From Paenibacillus sp. FSL R10-2782 (lineage in GTDB: Bacteria > Bacillota > Bacilli > Paenibacillales > Paenibacillaceae): a stretch of DNA of 64,000 nt. This document shows, piece by piece, positions 52,311 through 61,157 of this stretch. The notes beneath the pieces were generated by a model. It made no database searches and was not told the origin of the DNA. It was given only the letters and a program-made list of their open reading frames with translations. Position numbers and translations under genes: made by a program. Location of the stretch: contig NZ_CP151951.1 in the NCBI RefSeq assembly GCF_038592985.1, positions 2,781,001-2,845,000 of the forward strand. Reading direction: 5' to 3'. Each line of letters opens with the position of its first letter. Within the stretch, counting starts at the first letter, position 1.

Positions 52311-53174
52311 TTACGCCTTTAGTTTCACAGCATAGCGATATTGCATGCCCGACATTTCAGGCATTTCCAGAAATTCGAGTCTGCCCTGAGCGATCAACTG
52401 TTGAATCCGGTATTCCAATAAAGTATCGCTTCTCAGCTGTGACCACCGTGTTAAAGCCTCACCTATTATTTTTCCCGCGAGTACATATTGCCGATTATCC
52501 TCTACCCGCAGTTGACCGATCAAATCCAGCAAAGCCTGATCAAAGTAATCTTCTGGCACATGATCGATATGGTTATTTTCCCATAATCTCAGCACACTTT
52601 CCTGTTCACTAAGCTCCAGCCAATCTTGTTCATGTCGATGTCGATCTTCCATACTTAAAGCATGAATTTTATCTTTATTTTGCGTTATGAAGCGTGCAAT
52701 TTCTTTCGAATACACCACGTTCATGGATAGAGGAAACTTACTTTCCATGTATAAAGGATCACTCGGCTCCCGTTCCAAGGAATCTGTTACGTTTACGACC
52801 CCGATAGGAGCAGTTCTGTTCCGCAAAAGGTATAATGCAAAACGTAATCCGATCTGCTCGTGAGCATTAGAGCCGCACCAGATCGTGATCGACTTATCAT
52901 CAGAAATTGCAGTAAGAGTAGCCGTCATCTGTTCAATGCGGTGCTCCCAATTCGCGTAATAGAAAAATTCATAATCCACGATCCGTTCAGCCAACCAGTT
53001 GTGACGGTTCTCTTGTCCTTCTGGTGTTTCCAGCTTCCACAACGGCCCTATGGAAAATAGATCATTAAAAGACAGCACTTCACTCTCATAACGCAATCCT
53101 GCTCCAGAAAGGCCTACTTTCATCGAGCCAGCAGCAGACTGAGAGAACAGCAGGTGTACATTGTTAGATGACAA
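52311..53174 (-). CDS. DUF1835-domain protein
   Basis: 287 residues from TTG after AAAGGAGGCAGTTGAC. The N-terminal part NVHLLFSQSAAGSMKVGLSG with SFNDLFSIGPLWKL and ITIWCGSNAHEQIGLRFALY is the DUF1835 pattern; a DUF3658-like C-terminal segment follows (LIGQLRVEDNRQYVLAGKII). The family is common in Bacilli and has no established function. It is 171 bases upstream of the NRPS genes on the same strand. Co-transcription with them is possible but the gap suggests a separate unit. Confidence 0.85.
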   Translation of the reverse strand: MSSNNVHLLFSQSAAGSMKVGLSGAGLRYESEVLSFNDLFSIGPLWKLETPEGQENRHNWLAERIVDYEFFYYANWEHRIEQMTATLTAISDDKSITIWCGSNAHEQIGLRFALYLLRNRTAPIGVVNVTDSLEREPSDPLYMESKFPLSMNVVYSKEIARFITQNKDKIHALSMEDRHRHEQDWLELSEQESVLRLWENNHIDHVPEDYFDQALLDLIGQLRVEDNRQYVLAGKIIGEALTRWSQLRSDTLLEYRIQQLIAQGRLEFLEMPEMSGMQYRYAVKLKA

Positions 53175-53311
53175 GTCAACTGCCTCCTTTCACTGTGTTC
53201 AATAATATATTGTCTTTCGACCAGAAATATCTTTAGAATAGGCGTATAGCTATCATATCTTGCTCCACAATAACAATACCACAGGATGATTACTCGACTG
53301 GAGGAAAAGAA

Positions 53312-54250
53312 ATGACATCGGAGTGGCAGAGACTACAGACCAAACTGCCGGAATGGGTGGAACAGAGCCGTCATCAGTATATTCATGGCAAGGTGGCAGC
53401 GTATATTCCCGAATTGTCCAAAGCCCCGGCCGACGCGCTGGGAGTTGTCGTGATGAACGAAACCGGCGAGACCGTGGTAGCAGGAGATACCGAAATAAGC
53501 TTTACGATGCAAAGCATTTCGAAGGTATTCACGCTTATTTTGGCCTTGATGGATAATGGAGAGGATGTGGTCTTCTCCAAGGTCGGTATGGAGCCTACCG
53601 GAGACCGTTTCAATTCCATGCTGAAGCTGGAACTGGTCGAGCCGGGCATCCCGTTTAACCCGCTGATTAATGCCGGAGCCATCGCCGTGTCCTCTTTGAT
53701 TCGTGGGAACAGTCCCGAAGAGAAGTTTGCTCGTGTCCTGCAATTTTTCCGTCTGCTTACCCGTAATGACACGCTGGAATATGACCAGGATGTCTACGAT
53801 TCGGAATCTGCAACAGGCCATTTGAACCGTTCTCTTGCCTACTTTTTGATGGAAAAGGGAATTCTGCGCGGACATGTTGAGGACGTGCTGGAGGTTTACT
53901 TCAGGCATTGCGCTGTAAAATTGAACTGTACGGATTTGGCGCGTATGGGACTCGTATTAGCCTACAATGGACGTGATCCGGTCACGGATGTACCGCTGAT
54001 TCCCCGCCGCTATGTACAAATCGCCAAAACCTTTATGACCACATGCGGCATGTATGACGCATCCGGAGAATTCGCCATTCAGGTCGGACTGCCCGCCAAA
54101 AGTGGCGTCTCTGGCAGCATTATGACGATGGTGCCCGGACGATATGGCATTGGACTGGTCGGACCTTCTCTGAACCGCATGGGCAACAGTACAGCGGGTG
54201 TACACTTGCTGGAGACCATGTCGCGGGATTTGGATTGGAGCTTGTTTTAG
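53312..54250 (+). CDS. glsA: Glutaminase
   Basis: 312 residues after ACTGGAGGAAAAGAA. Beta-lactamase-like fold with the catalytic SxxK in FTMQSISKVF (Ser near residue 66), NPLINAGAIAVSSLI, the Tyr region YDQDVYDSESATGHLNRSLA and GVSGSIMTMVPGRYGIG with the substrate-binding Val-Ser-Gly. This is the full length of bacterial GlsA/YlaM/YbgJ glutaminases, which hydrolyse glutamine to glutamate and ammonia. No transporter or regulator gene accompanies it. A terminator follows. Confidence 0.95.
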   Translation: MTSEWQRLQTKLPEWVEQSRHQYIHGKVAAYIPELSKAPADALGVVVMNETGETVVAGDTEISFTMQSISKVFTLILALMDNGEDVVFSKVGMEPTGDRFNSMLKLELVEPGIPFNPLINAGAIAVSSLIRGNSPEEKFARVLQFFRLLTRNDTLEYDQDVYDSESATGHLNRSLAYFLMEKGILRGHVEDVLEVYFRHCAVKLNCTDLARMGLVLAYNGRDPVTDVPLIPRRYVQIAKTFMTTCGMYDASGEFAIQVGLPAKSGVSGSIMTMVPGRYGIGLVGPSLNRMGNSTAGVHLLETMSRDLDWSLF

Positions 54251-54260
54251 TTAACGAATA

Positions 54261-54305
54261 AAAGGGTACTCCCAGCCTTCGCAGCTTACGGGAATACCCT
54301 TTTTT
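54261..54305. terminator. Bidirectional terminator
   Basis: AAAGGGTACTCC pairs with GGAATACCCTTT (one mismatch), then TTTTT, between convergent glsA and catE-like genes. Confidence 0.85.
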
Positions 54306-54319
54306 ACTTACCAGATATG

Positions 54320-55186
54320 TTAAACGGTTTGGCCGTTAACCAGCTTGATATGAATGCGGAACGGATCAGCTACATACTTGGTACCCTCACGTTCCTCTAC
54401 TCCATAGCCTGCCGTAGTCAAACGGGCCACAACGGCCTCCAGTTCCTTTTGATCCGGCACAATTAACTCAAAATAATCCAACCCTGCGGCATGCTCGGGA
54501 GCTGGAAGCGCGCCTTCCCCTGCCCATATATTCAAGCCCATATGGTGGTGGTAACCACCTGCGGATACGAACATAGCAGACGAGCCATAGCGACATGTAA
54601 TATCAAAACCGAGCACATCGCAATAAAATTGCTGCGCCTTGAGCAAATTAGACACATGGAAGTGAACATGCCCAATTACCGTTCCTTCGGGCAACCCTTG
54701 CCAAGGTAGGTTCTCGGAAATAGCGACCAAGCCTTCTGCATCCACAGGATCTGTTCCCATAATGTAATATCCGTTAGCATCTTTCTTCCACTGATCACGA
54801 GGACGATCCGCATAGATCTCTATCCCGTTATTATCCGGATCATGGATATACAGAGCTTCACTTACATCATGGTCCCCCTGTCCGATTTCAATCTCATGAG
54901 CAAGCAGATTACGCAGTGACAGGCCCAGAGCCACTCGATTCGGTACAAGAATAGCAAAGTGATACAATCCGGCTGCGGATTGGCGTGGAAGAATAACTGC
55001 ATTTTCAATAAACTTAAGGGTTAGCAGCGGTTGCTTTCCATCGACTGTCAATTCAGCGGTATCCGCCGTTTGACGCAGCAGTTGAAAACCAACGACCTCG
55101 GTATAAAATTGAATAGAGCGCTCCAAGTTACTAACCTTTAATGAAACCTGCCCGATTCTGGTGTTGTCATGGATATGTGCTGTCAT
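54320..55186 (-). CDS. catE: Catechol-2,3-dioxygenase-like VOC protein (CatE)
   Basis: 288 residues with two vicinal-oxygen-chelate repeats: RIGQVSLKVSNLERSIQFYT with GLYHFAILVP, and VIGHVHFHVSNLLKAQQFYC with HHMGLNIW. The iron ligands are His (VIGHVHFHV), His (YHHHMGL) and Glu (DYFELIVP), fitting an extradiol ring-cleavage enzyme. In Bacillus subtilis CatE acts with the DoxX-type CatD in detoxification of catechol and quinones under YodB/CatR control. The same two genes are in tandem here, with the dyads upstream, supporting that role. Confidence 0.88.
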   Translation of the reverse strand: MTAHIHDNTRIGQVSLKVSNLERSIQFYTEVVGFQLLRQTADTAELTVDGKQPLLTLKFIENAVILPRQSAAGLYHFAILVPNRVALGLSLRNLLAHEIEIGQGDHDVSEALYIHDPDNNGIEIYADRPRDQWKKDANGYYIMGTDPVDAEGLVAISENLPWQGLPEGTVIGHVHFHVSNLLKAQQFYCDVLGFDITCRYGSSAMFVSAGGYHHHMGLNIWAGEGALPAPEHAAGLDYFELIVPDQKELEAVVARLTTAGYGVEEREGTKYVADPFRIHIKLVNGQTV

Positions 55187-55234
55187 GAGATTTCCCTCTT
55201 TCTACATGGATTGGAGGACTACGCTAATGATAAA

Positions 55235-55648
55235 TTACTGTTCTGTTGAGGTACGACGGCTAAACAAAGAATCCAGAGACAAGCGAGTCGTCGGCGCAAA
55301 TACCAAATGCAATGCTACCAGAATAAAGGCAATATCCAGCTCATACCCTGCTCCCTGACCATTACCCATCAGACCGCCGGACAATTTTGCTGTGAAAATC
55401 GCACCGATTAATACAATAACAAAAAGTCCAGATACATAACGGGTAAGCAATCCAAGAATTAAAGCAATTCCTCCGACTAACTCAATTACGGCAACGGCAT
55501 AACCTAAAAATCCCGGAACACCTATACTGGAAAACCAGCCAGCTACATTACCTAACCCCATTTGAAATTTAGCAATTCCGTGCGCCAAAAACAAGATACC
55601 CAACGCTACCCGCATAATTGTAGAAATGTTTCTGCTTGCTGAACTCAT
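55235..55648 (-). CDS. catD: DoxX-family membrane protein (CatD)
   Basis: 137 residues from the ATG of MSSASRNISTIMRVALG, preceded by GGAGAGATAAAT; a longer frame to 55693 has no site. Four membrane helices (ILFLAHGIAKFQMGLGNVAG, then GFLGYAVAVIELVGGIALIL, GLFVIVLIGAIFTAKLSG, DIAFILVALHLVFAP) match DoxX/YfiD proteins. CatD is a quinone-stress membrane oxidoreductase partner in Bacillus. It is the first gene of the catDE-like operon and faces a divergent cupin-type regulator across a 268-bp gap rich in dyads. Confidence 0.88.
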   Translation of the reverse strand: MSSASRNISTIMRVALGILFLAHGIAKFQMGLGNVAGWFSSIGVPGFLGYAVAVIELVGGIALILGLLTRYVSGLFVIVLIGAIFTAKLSGGLMGNGQGAGYELDIAFILVALHLVFAPTTRLSLDSLFSRRTSTEQ

Positions 55649-55708
55649 ATTTATCTCTCCATTCTGAATATTTTTTTGCACTCGTATGAGCACATAATAA
55701 TTATTTTA

Positions 55709-55798
55709 TATTACTAATAATTTGGTTAAAAAATAAAATGATCTTGCTCTAAGTTGTAACTTATATAAGTACGATTCAAGCTCAAATTATTAGTAATA
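55709..55798. promoter_or_regulatory. Paired operators upstream of catDE
   Basis: TATTACTAATAATTTG (55709-55724) and its exact complement CAAATTATTAGTAATA (55783-55798) frame 58 bases. A DNA-loop or paired-site arrangement for a MarR/DUF24-type repressor is likely. Confidence 0.65.
55759..55770. promoter_or_regulatory. Palindrome ACTTATATAAGT (YodB/CatR-like box)
   Basis: Perfect 12-bp palindrome, extended by GTA/TAC outside, in the middle of the divergent gap. It resembles the TACT-N-AGTA boxes of YodB/CatR in Bacillus (from memory). Confidence 0.6.
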
Positions 55799-55916
55799 CG
55801 AATAATTATTTTGTAATGTGAATTTATCATAAGAAACTATAGTCTGTCAACAAAATATTTGGTATAGTAAATAATAAATTAGTATTTATTATATTCCCTT
55901 GAAGGAGGAACGCTCC

Positions 55917-56456
55917 ATGGGTATAGGATGCAACATACGCGCCGCGCGTAAACGTAAAAATTTATCCATCCAGCAAATATGCGAACGAACCGGATTATCT
56001 CAAGGTTTTATGAGTCAAGTGGAAAACAATAAAACCTCCCCTTCCATCGCTACACTGGACAGCATCGCTAATGCACTTAAGGTACCCCTCGCTTTTCTGC
56101 TGCTCAAAGAAGAGGAACGAATGCAGGTGATTCGGAAGGATGAGCGCCGCAAAACGGTTTATGGCAAAAATAAGCTTCAAGTTGACCATTTGGGGGGCCA
56201 AGGTAACATCAAAATGATGCTGGTGGACATGCCGCCAGGCTCATCCACGGAAGAAGAGCATGCTCATGCGGGTGATGAGATTCATTTTGTTATGGAAGGC
56301 ACAGTATATGTGGAGCAAGGCGAGGATTCGGCTACCCTCGAAGCAGGAGATTCCTTTAGCTGGAGAGCAGCCATTCCGCATTATGCCAAAAACATTGGAG
56401 AAAACAACGCCCGTATTTTGATTTCTGTATTTCTCGAAGCAGAGAATGACGCTTAA
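55917..56456 (+). CDS. XRE-family regulator with C-terminal cupin
   Basis: 179 residues from the ATG after GAAGGAGGAACGCTCC. N-terminal helix-turn-helix IGCNIRAARKRKNLSIQQIC, ERTGLSQGFMSQVENNKTSP, SIATLDSIANALKVPLAFLL. The C-terminal cupin (STEEEHAHAGDEIHFVMEGT, LEAGDSFSWRAAIPHYAKNI) has the metal-type His and Glu residues. This is the SutR/PuuR architecture, which usually senses a small metabolite. It is divergent from catDE and may regulate it or itself. Confidence 0.9.
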   Translation: MGIGCNIRAARKRKNLSIQQICERTGLSQGFMSQVENNKTSPSIATLDSIANALKVPLAFLLLKEEERMQVIRKDERRKTVYGKNKLQVDHLGGQGNIKMMLVDMPPGSSTEEEHAHAGDEIHFVMEGTVYVEQGEDSATLEAGDSFSWRAAIPHYAKNIGENNARILISVFLEAENDA

Positions 56457-56466
56457 TAGAATCAAA

Positions 56467-56517
56467 AAAAAGCGCGTACCGGGAAGTTATTTTTCACTTC
56501 CACGGTACGCGCTTTTT
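56467..56517. terminator. Bidirectional terminator
   Basis: AAAAAGCGCGTACC pairs with GGTACGCGCTTTTT, extended inside by GGAAGT/ACTTCC, between the convergent regulator and glycosidase genes. Confidence 0.9.
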
Positions 56518-56528
56518 ATATTTCAACT

Positions 56529-57650
56529 CTATTTTTTCTTGGCTGCGTCAATATCTCCAGGATTCAAGCCTTCCCATATATTTGGGATACTTACGTTTTC
56601 TGGATGATCGAATACGAGGAATGCTGTTGGTAAATACCGCTCGCCGTATTCAGAAGAAGGTTTATTTACAATGGCATGATCCTTGACGAGCACGGTCGAT
56701 GATCCACCATCCAGATTAGCACCGATAACCGCTCCGTGTTTAAGTAAAATGTTTTGCATATCATACAAATTGGCACCAATGCTGTAACCCGGCTGACGAC
56801 CATCGATGGTCACAAAAATAATCGCGCCGTCTGCTCTTTGCCCCATTGCCGTACGGGGAGCAATTCCCCATCCTTCGCTTGCATTGCGAATGAGACCTTT
56901 ACCATTCACGATCAAGCGTGGCTGGAAGGTAACCGCTTCTTGCACATTCATTTTGGACAGCTCGGACAGCGAGTAATGCCCGGCCACCATTTTGCCTTGC
57001 TTATCAATCCCTACGATTTGGGCTGAAGCGTTTTTCCCCATATCATTGTAGTATAGCTGGCCCTGTGAAATAACAACGCCGATCGGCTTAAATCCATTCC
57101 CATTCCAGTTGGGATCGGCAAAGCCGCCGCCATTTACGCCCGCAACGGCTCCCAAGCGCTCAACCATACTGGATACTCTTTCTCCTTTACCTACCTTGGC
57201 AGGAATCCCGAGTCTGATTTTAGTGGGGTCATGCACCGTCATCACATAGCCGTGATAATTGCGACCAGATACCTCTTCTACTTCAACCAACGGCGTTTGT
57301 TGGAACTTGGTTGGTGTCAGATCAGGCAGCTTGATCGTATGTCTGTCCTTCTCCTCGCCCATCTGCTCGAAACGGGCCGAATATTCGGCCACTCGCTTCT
57401 GCGCCTCCTCCTCACCAATAAAATATTTTGCCCAGTGACGATGTTGTGTTGTGATCAGCGTATCCGCCGCCAAGTAGCGCATATCCTTGCCAGATGGCGT
57501 TAAAAACAGCCACGCGCCGCCTCCGACTCCTGCGAGCAGTAGTACAATAAAAAGCCGCGACATAAAGCGACCGAATTTTCCTTTTCGTTTCTTTTTTTTG
57601 TTATTCTGCCTGCGGGCTGCTGCACGCTGTGGCAAGACTTCCGGTTTCAT
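56529..57650 (-). CDS. Membrane-anchored phosphodiester glycosidase (NAGPA domain)
   Basis: 373 residues after AGGAGAGATGACGA. A basic N-terminus (RRQNNKKKKRKGKFGRF) and one membrane helix (LFIVLLLAGVGGGAWLFL) place the rest outside the cell. Residues 140-355 form the NAGPA domain: GVNGGGFADPNWNGNGFKPI, PRTAMGQRADGAIIFVTIDG and GANLDGGSSTVLVKD. The family cleaves phosphodiester-linked sugars (uncovering-enzyme type) and in Bacilli is linked to wall teichoic acid or exopolysaccharide turnover. Monocistronic. Function on a particular polymer is not predictable. Confidence 0.9.
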   Translation of the reverse strand: MKPEVLPQRAAARRQNNKKKKRKGKFGRFMSRLFIVLLLAGVGGGAWLFLTPSGKDMRYLAADTLITTQHRHWAKYFIGEEEAQKRVAEYSARFEQMGEEKDRHTIKLPDLTPTKFQQTPLVEVEEVSGRNYHGYVMTVHDPTKIRLGIPAKVGKGERVSSMVERLGAVAGVNGGGFADPNWNGNGFKPIGVVISQGQLYYNDMGKNASAQIVGIDKQGKMVAGHYSLSELSKMNVQEAVTFQPRLIVNGKGLIRNASEGWGIAPRTAMGQRADGAIIFVTIDGRQPGYSIGANLYDMQNILLKHGAVIGANLDGGSSTVLVKDHAIVNKPSSEYGERYLPTAFLVFDHPENVSIPNIWEGLNPGDIDAAKKK

Positions 57651-57944
57651 TCGTCATCTCTCCTGTATGCTGACTTCTGTCTTGAAATAGCTGATAGGGT
57701 TTGTTGTTCAAGACAGCCATGCTGCTGATTCTGGTCCTCAGAGGGTAACATATCGGCAGCGACATCTAACGACAATATCATAAACTAATTTTGTAGAATG
57801 ATAGTGTCAATTTTTTAACAGATTCATCATACCGAAAAAGAACACAATAAACCAGCCCTCCACATGAAAGTAAAGGACCGATTGGAAAATTATATAAAAA
57901 TTCACGCTTGGTCGGAACACGTTTCGTTGCCGTTGCATTCCCTT

Positions 57945-59411
57945 TTACGGTGCGGACTCGGGTACAAGCAGCATGAACAGTTCTTTCATTTGCTGGCGCT
58001 TGAGCTTCGGACTAAGCACATACAAAGTATCCCCCGGCTTAATCACCGTCGTGCCTCTCGGAGCTATAATTTGCTCCTCTCGAATAATAGCGGTGAACAA
58101 AATGTCATCGGGAAGCTGCATATCCTGAATCGCTGTGCCCACAATGGACATCCCCTCCTGCACCTGAATGTGATTAATCTCCGAGGTGGTTTTCCCTAGA
58201 GATACCAATTCCAGGAGCGAGGGAGACGACGTTTCGTTAGGGTCCATTAAGCCGAGTTTCACCGCCAGCCACGAAATGGTCGTACCTTGTATAATGGCCG
58301 AGGTAAGCACGACGAAGAATACGACATTGAAAAACAGCGGCCCCACATCCATTTTATCCAGCAGTGGATAGGTAGCCAGTACAATCGGTACTGCTCCCCT
58401 TAGTCCTGCCCAGGATAACAGCGTCTTTTCGCGTATAGAGTACCTGGAAAAAAGCAGGCTCAGGAACACGCCAAGCGGACGGGCTACGAGCATCAGGATG
58501 AAGGAAAGCGCCAAGCTTTGCCACACAATGCCGAGCAACTGACCGGGAAAAACCAACAGTCCAAGCAGGACGAACATCATGATCTGCACCATCCAGGCGA
58601 AGCCGTTGTTAAAATGAATAATAGACCGCTTGTAGGTCAGGTCCGAATTACCCAGCACGATGGCCATGACATATACCGCCAGCAAGCCGCTTGCCTCCAG
58701 TAAGGATGCGGCCGCATACGTTAAGACCGCAAATGCCAGCGCCATCACAGGATACAGACCGGATGAATCAAAATTCATTTTATTAATGGCATATACAGCT
58801 ATGCGTCCAAGCACAAAACCAACGGCCAGACCAAAACCCATTTCCCATAAAAAAAGCAAAATATGTACCCAAATGGATTGCTCAGGGTGATGTATCAGCT
58901 CAATCAACGTTACCGTGAGAAAAACGGCCATCGGATCATTACTTCCAGATTCCGCTTCCAGCGTGGACGTAATTCGTTTCTTGATATTTTTACCACCTAA
59001 AACGGAAAACACTGCTGCCGCATCCGTCGATCCTACAATAGCTCCGAAAAGCATGGATTCCATCCAACTCACGCCTAAAATAAACTTGGCGACAACGCCA
59101 ATGACCACAGTTGTAATAATGACGCCAAGCGTCGATAATGACATCGCAGGTCGAATGACTGGCTTAACATCTGCAAACTTCGTTTGCATCCCGCCTTCAA
59201 ACAAAATAACGATGAGCGCGAGAATCCCCACCAACTGCGTAATAAACGCATTATCAAAATAAATAAACTGACTGAGCACCATGCCGACGGCAATAAACAA
59301 TACGAGCGCAGGCATGCCGAAACGACTGGAAAATTTGGTAGTCAGTACGCCAACCAGCAGCAAGCCGGACAGCAAAAGCACAATAAAATTAATAACAGTT
59401 GTCTGTTCCAT
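57945..59411 (-). CDS. K+/H+ antiporter, CPA1 type with RCK_C domain
   Basis: 488 residues after ATAGGAGAAGCCGTCGT. Twelve or thirteen membrane helices with the exchanger core LFGAIVGSTDAAAVFSVLGG (ion-binding Asp) and ESGSNDPMAVFLTVTL, and SWAGLRGAVPIVLATYPL, typical of NhaP/CvrA-like antiporters. Residues 405-485 are a TrkA-C (RCK_C) regulatory domain (SLLELVSLGKTTSEINHIQV), which in Firmicutes often binds c-di-AMP. It would export K+ (or Na+) in exchange for protons in the membrane. The 294-base gap to the next gene shows nothing. Confidence 0.92.
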   Translation of the reverse strand: MEQTTVINFIVLLLSGLLLVGVLTTKFSSRFGMPALVLFIAVGMVLSQFIYFDNAFITQLVGILALIVILFEGGMQTKFADVKPVIRPAMSLSTLGVIITTVVIGVVAKFILGVSWMESMLFGAIVGSTDAAAVFSVLGGKNIKKRITSTLEAESGSNDPMAVFLTVTLIELIHHPEQSIWVHILLFLWEMGFGLAVGFVLGRIAVYAINKMNFDSSGLYPVMALAFAVLTYAAASLLEASGLLAVYVMAIVLGNSDLTYKRSIIHFNNGFAWMVQIMMFVLLGLLVFPGQLLGIVWQSLALSFILMLVARPLGVFLSLLFSRYSIREKTLLSWAGLRGAVPIVLATYPLLDKMDVGPLFFNVVFFVVLTSAIIQGTTISWLAVKLGLMDPNETSSPSLLELVSLGKTTSEINHIQVQEGMSIVGTAIQDMQLPDDILFTAIIREEQIIAPRGTTVIKPGDTLYVLSPKLKRQQMKELFMLLVPESAP

Positions 59412-59520
59412 ACGACGGCTTCTCCTATCCTGAAAATAATGTTCATTTTTTCGCCTTTTACCTATATACCCTCAAATCACACAGAATACTAATCTTAGTT
59501 TAAAAAAATATATATAATCA

Positions 59521-59564
59521 AAAACCAGCTCATGAACTGTGCTAATTGGCACTCCATGAGCTGG
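59521..59564 (-). terminator. Terminator after fumarase gene
   Basis: On the minus strand CCAGCTCATG pairs with CATGAGCTGG, followed by TTTTTGATT. Confidence 0.85.
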
Positions 59565-59607
59565 CTCGTATGTTTCTATATAGCTCGGGCTGCGAAAGCT
59601 CCGCGCT

Positions 59608-60996
59608 TTATGCTTTGGGCTGAATCATATTTGCTGGAACGACATATTGGTTGAACTGCTCTTCGGTCAACAATCCGCTACGCATAGCCGCTTCTTTGAG
59701 AGACAGCCCTTCCGCATGTGCAAGTTTGGCGATTTTAGCCGCATTTTCATATCCGATATACGGATTTAATGCTGTCACCAGCATCAGTGAATTGTTCAAA
59801 TTATGCTCAATTTTAGTGAGATCCGGCTCAATGCCGACCGCACAGTTATCATTAAAGGCTACAATTGAATCCGCTAGCAGATTCACGGATTGCAGGAAAT
59901 TATAAATAATGACCGGCTTAAACACGTTCAGCTCAAAATTGCCCTGACTCGCAGCAAAGCCGATAGCTGCATCATTACCCATGACCTGCGTAACGACCAT
60001 TGTAAGTGCCTCGCTCTGGGTCGGATTGACCTTACCCGGCATGATCGAGCTGCCCGGCTCGTTAGCAGGAATCGTGATTTCACCCAAGCCGCTACGCGGG
60101 CCGCTTGCCAGCCAGCGCACATCGTTGGCGATCTTCATCAAATCAGCAGCAAGCGCTTTAACGGCTCCGTGTACGGCAACCACTTCATCATGACTCGTCA
60201 GCGCATGGAATTTGTTTGGTGCGGATGTGAACATTTTACCAGTGAAGCTGGAAATTTCCGCAGAGGTTCGGTCACCGAACTCTGGATGAGCGTTAATACC
60301 CGTGCCCACGGCTGTACCGCCAATGGCAAGCTCCTTCATATATTGAACGTTGTCGATGATGATTCGCTTGCTTTTATCCAGCATGGCATACCAGCCGCTG
60401 ATTTCCTGACCCAGTGTAAGCGGCGTGGCATCCTGTAAGTGGGTACGTCCAATTTTAATAATATCCTTAAATTGCTCTGACTTCTGCTGGAAGGTTTCTT
60501 TCAGCTTATCTATAGCAGGCAGCAAGTGATCCTCCACTGCAATCACACCCGCTACATGAAGCGCCGTCGGAAACGTATCATTCGAGCTTTGCGACATGTT
60601 CACATCGTCATTAGGATGCAGCTTCACATCCTGTCCCTGCTCTTGCAGCCACTGGCTTCCTAGATGAGCAATCACTTCGTTCACATTCATATTGGATTGC
60701 GTACCGCTTCCTGTCTGCCATACGACCAATGGGAAATGGTCATCGACCCGTCCAGCAAGAATTTCGTCTGCCGCATAAATAATGGCGTCCTGCTTCTCCT
60801 GTGGCAGCTTGCCCAACTTATAATTGCTGATCGCAGCACTCTTCTTGAGCACTGCGAAAGCCTGAATAACCTCTAATGGCATTTTCTCCGAGCCAATCGG
60901 GAAATTTTCCTTGCTGCGCTGTGTTTGCGCTCCCCACAGACGATCTGCCGGTACTTTGATTTCACCCAATGTATCTTTTTCGATGCGGTAGTTCAA
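59608..60996 (-). CDS. fumC: Class II fumarate hydratase
   Basis: 462 residues from TTG 60996, chosen because GAGGAGG lies 7 bases upstream and because the protein then starts at the family position ([20 protein letters not shown]). Signatures: [52 protein letters not shown] and [15 protein letters not shown]. The enzyme hydrates fumarate to malate in the TCA cycle, cytoplasmic homotetramer without iron. Monocistronic with its own terminator. Confidence 0.96.
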   Translation of the reverse strand: MNYRIEKDTLGEIKVPADRLWGAQTQRSKENFPIGSEKMPLEVIQAFAVLKKSAAISNYKLGKLPQEKQDAIIYAADEILAGRVDDHFPLVVWQTGSGTQSNMNVNEVIAHLGSQWLQEQGQDVKLHPNDDVNMSQSSNDTFPTALHVAGVIAVEDHLLPAIDKLKETFQQKSEQFKDIIKIGRTHLQDATPLTLGQEISGWYAMLDKSKRIIIDNVQYMKELAIGGTAVGTGINAHPEFGDRTSAEISSFTGKMFTSAPNKFHALTSHDEVVAVHGAVKALAADLMKIANDVRWLASGPRSGLGEITIPANEPGSSIMPGKVNPTQSEALTMVVTQVMGNDAAIGFAASQGNFELNVFKPVIIYNFLQSVNLLADSIVAFNDNCAVGIEPDLTKIEHNLNNSLMLVTALNPYIGYENAAKIAKLAHAEGLSLKEAAMRSGLLTEEQFNQYVVPANMIQPKA

Positions 60997-61157
60997 CTCA
61001 TTTCCTCCTCTTGGCCTATGTAATTCAGACAAAATATGGTGACTTCCTTGCCTATTATACATTAAATTTCAAAGGTTATCATATATTTTGCAAGCGCTTT
61101 TTTACGATTAGGCCGGAGGAGGAATGTATCGTGAGCTACAAGCGGGATCTCACGGGT

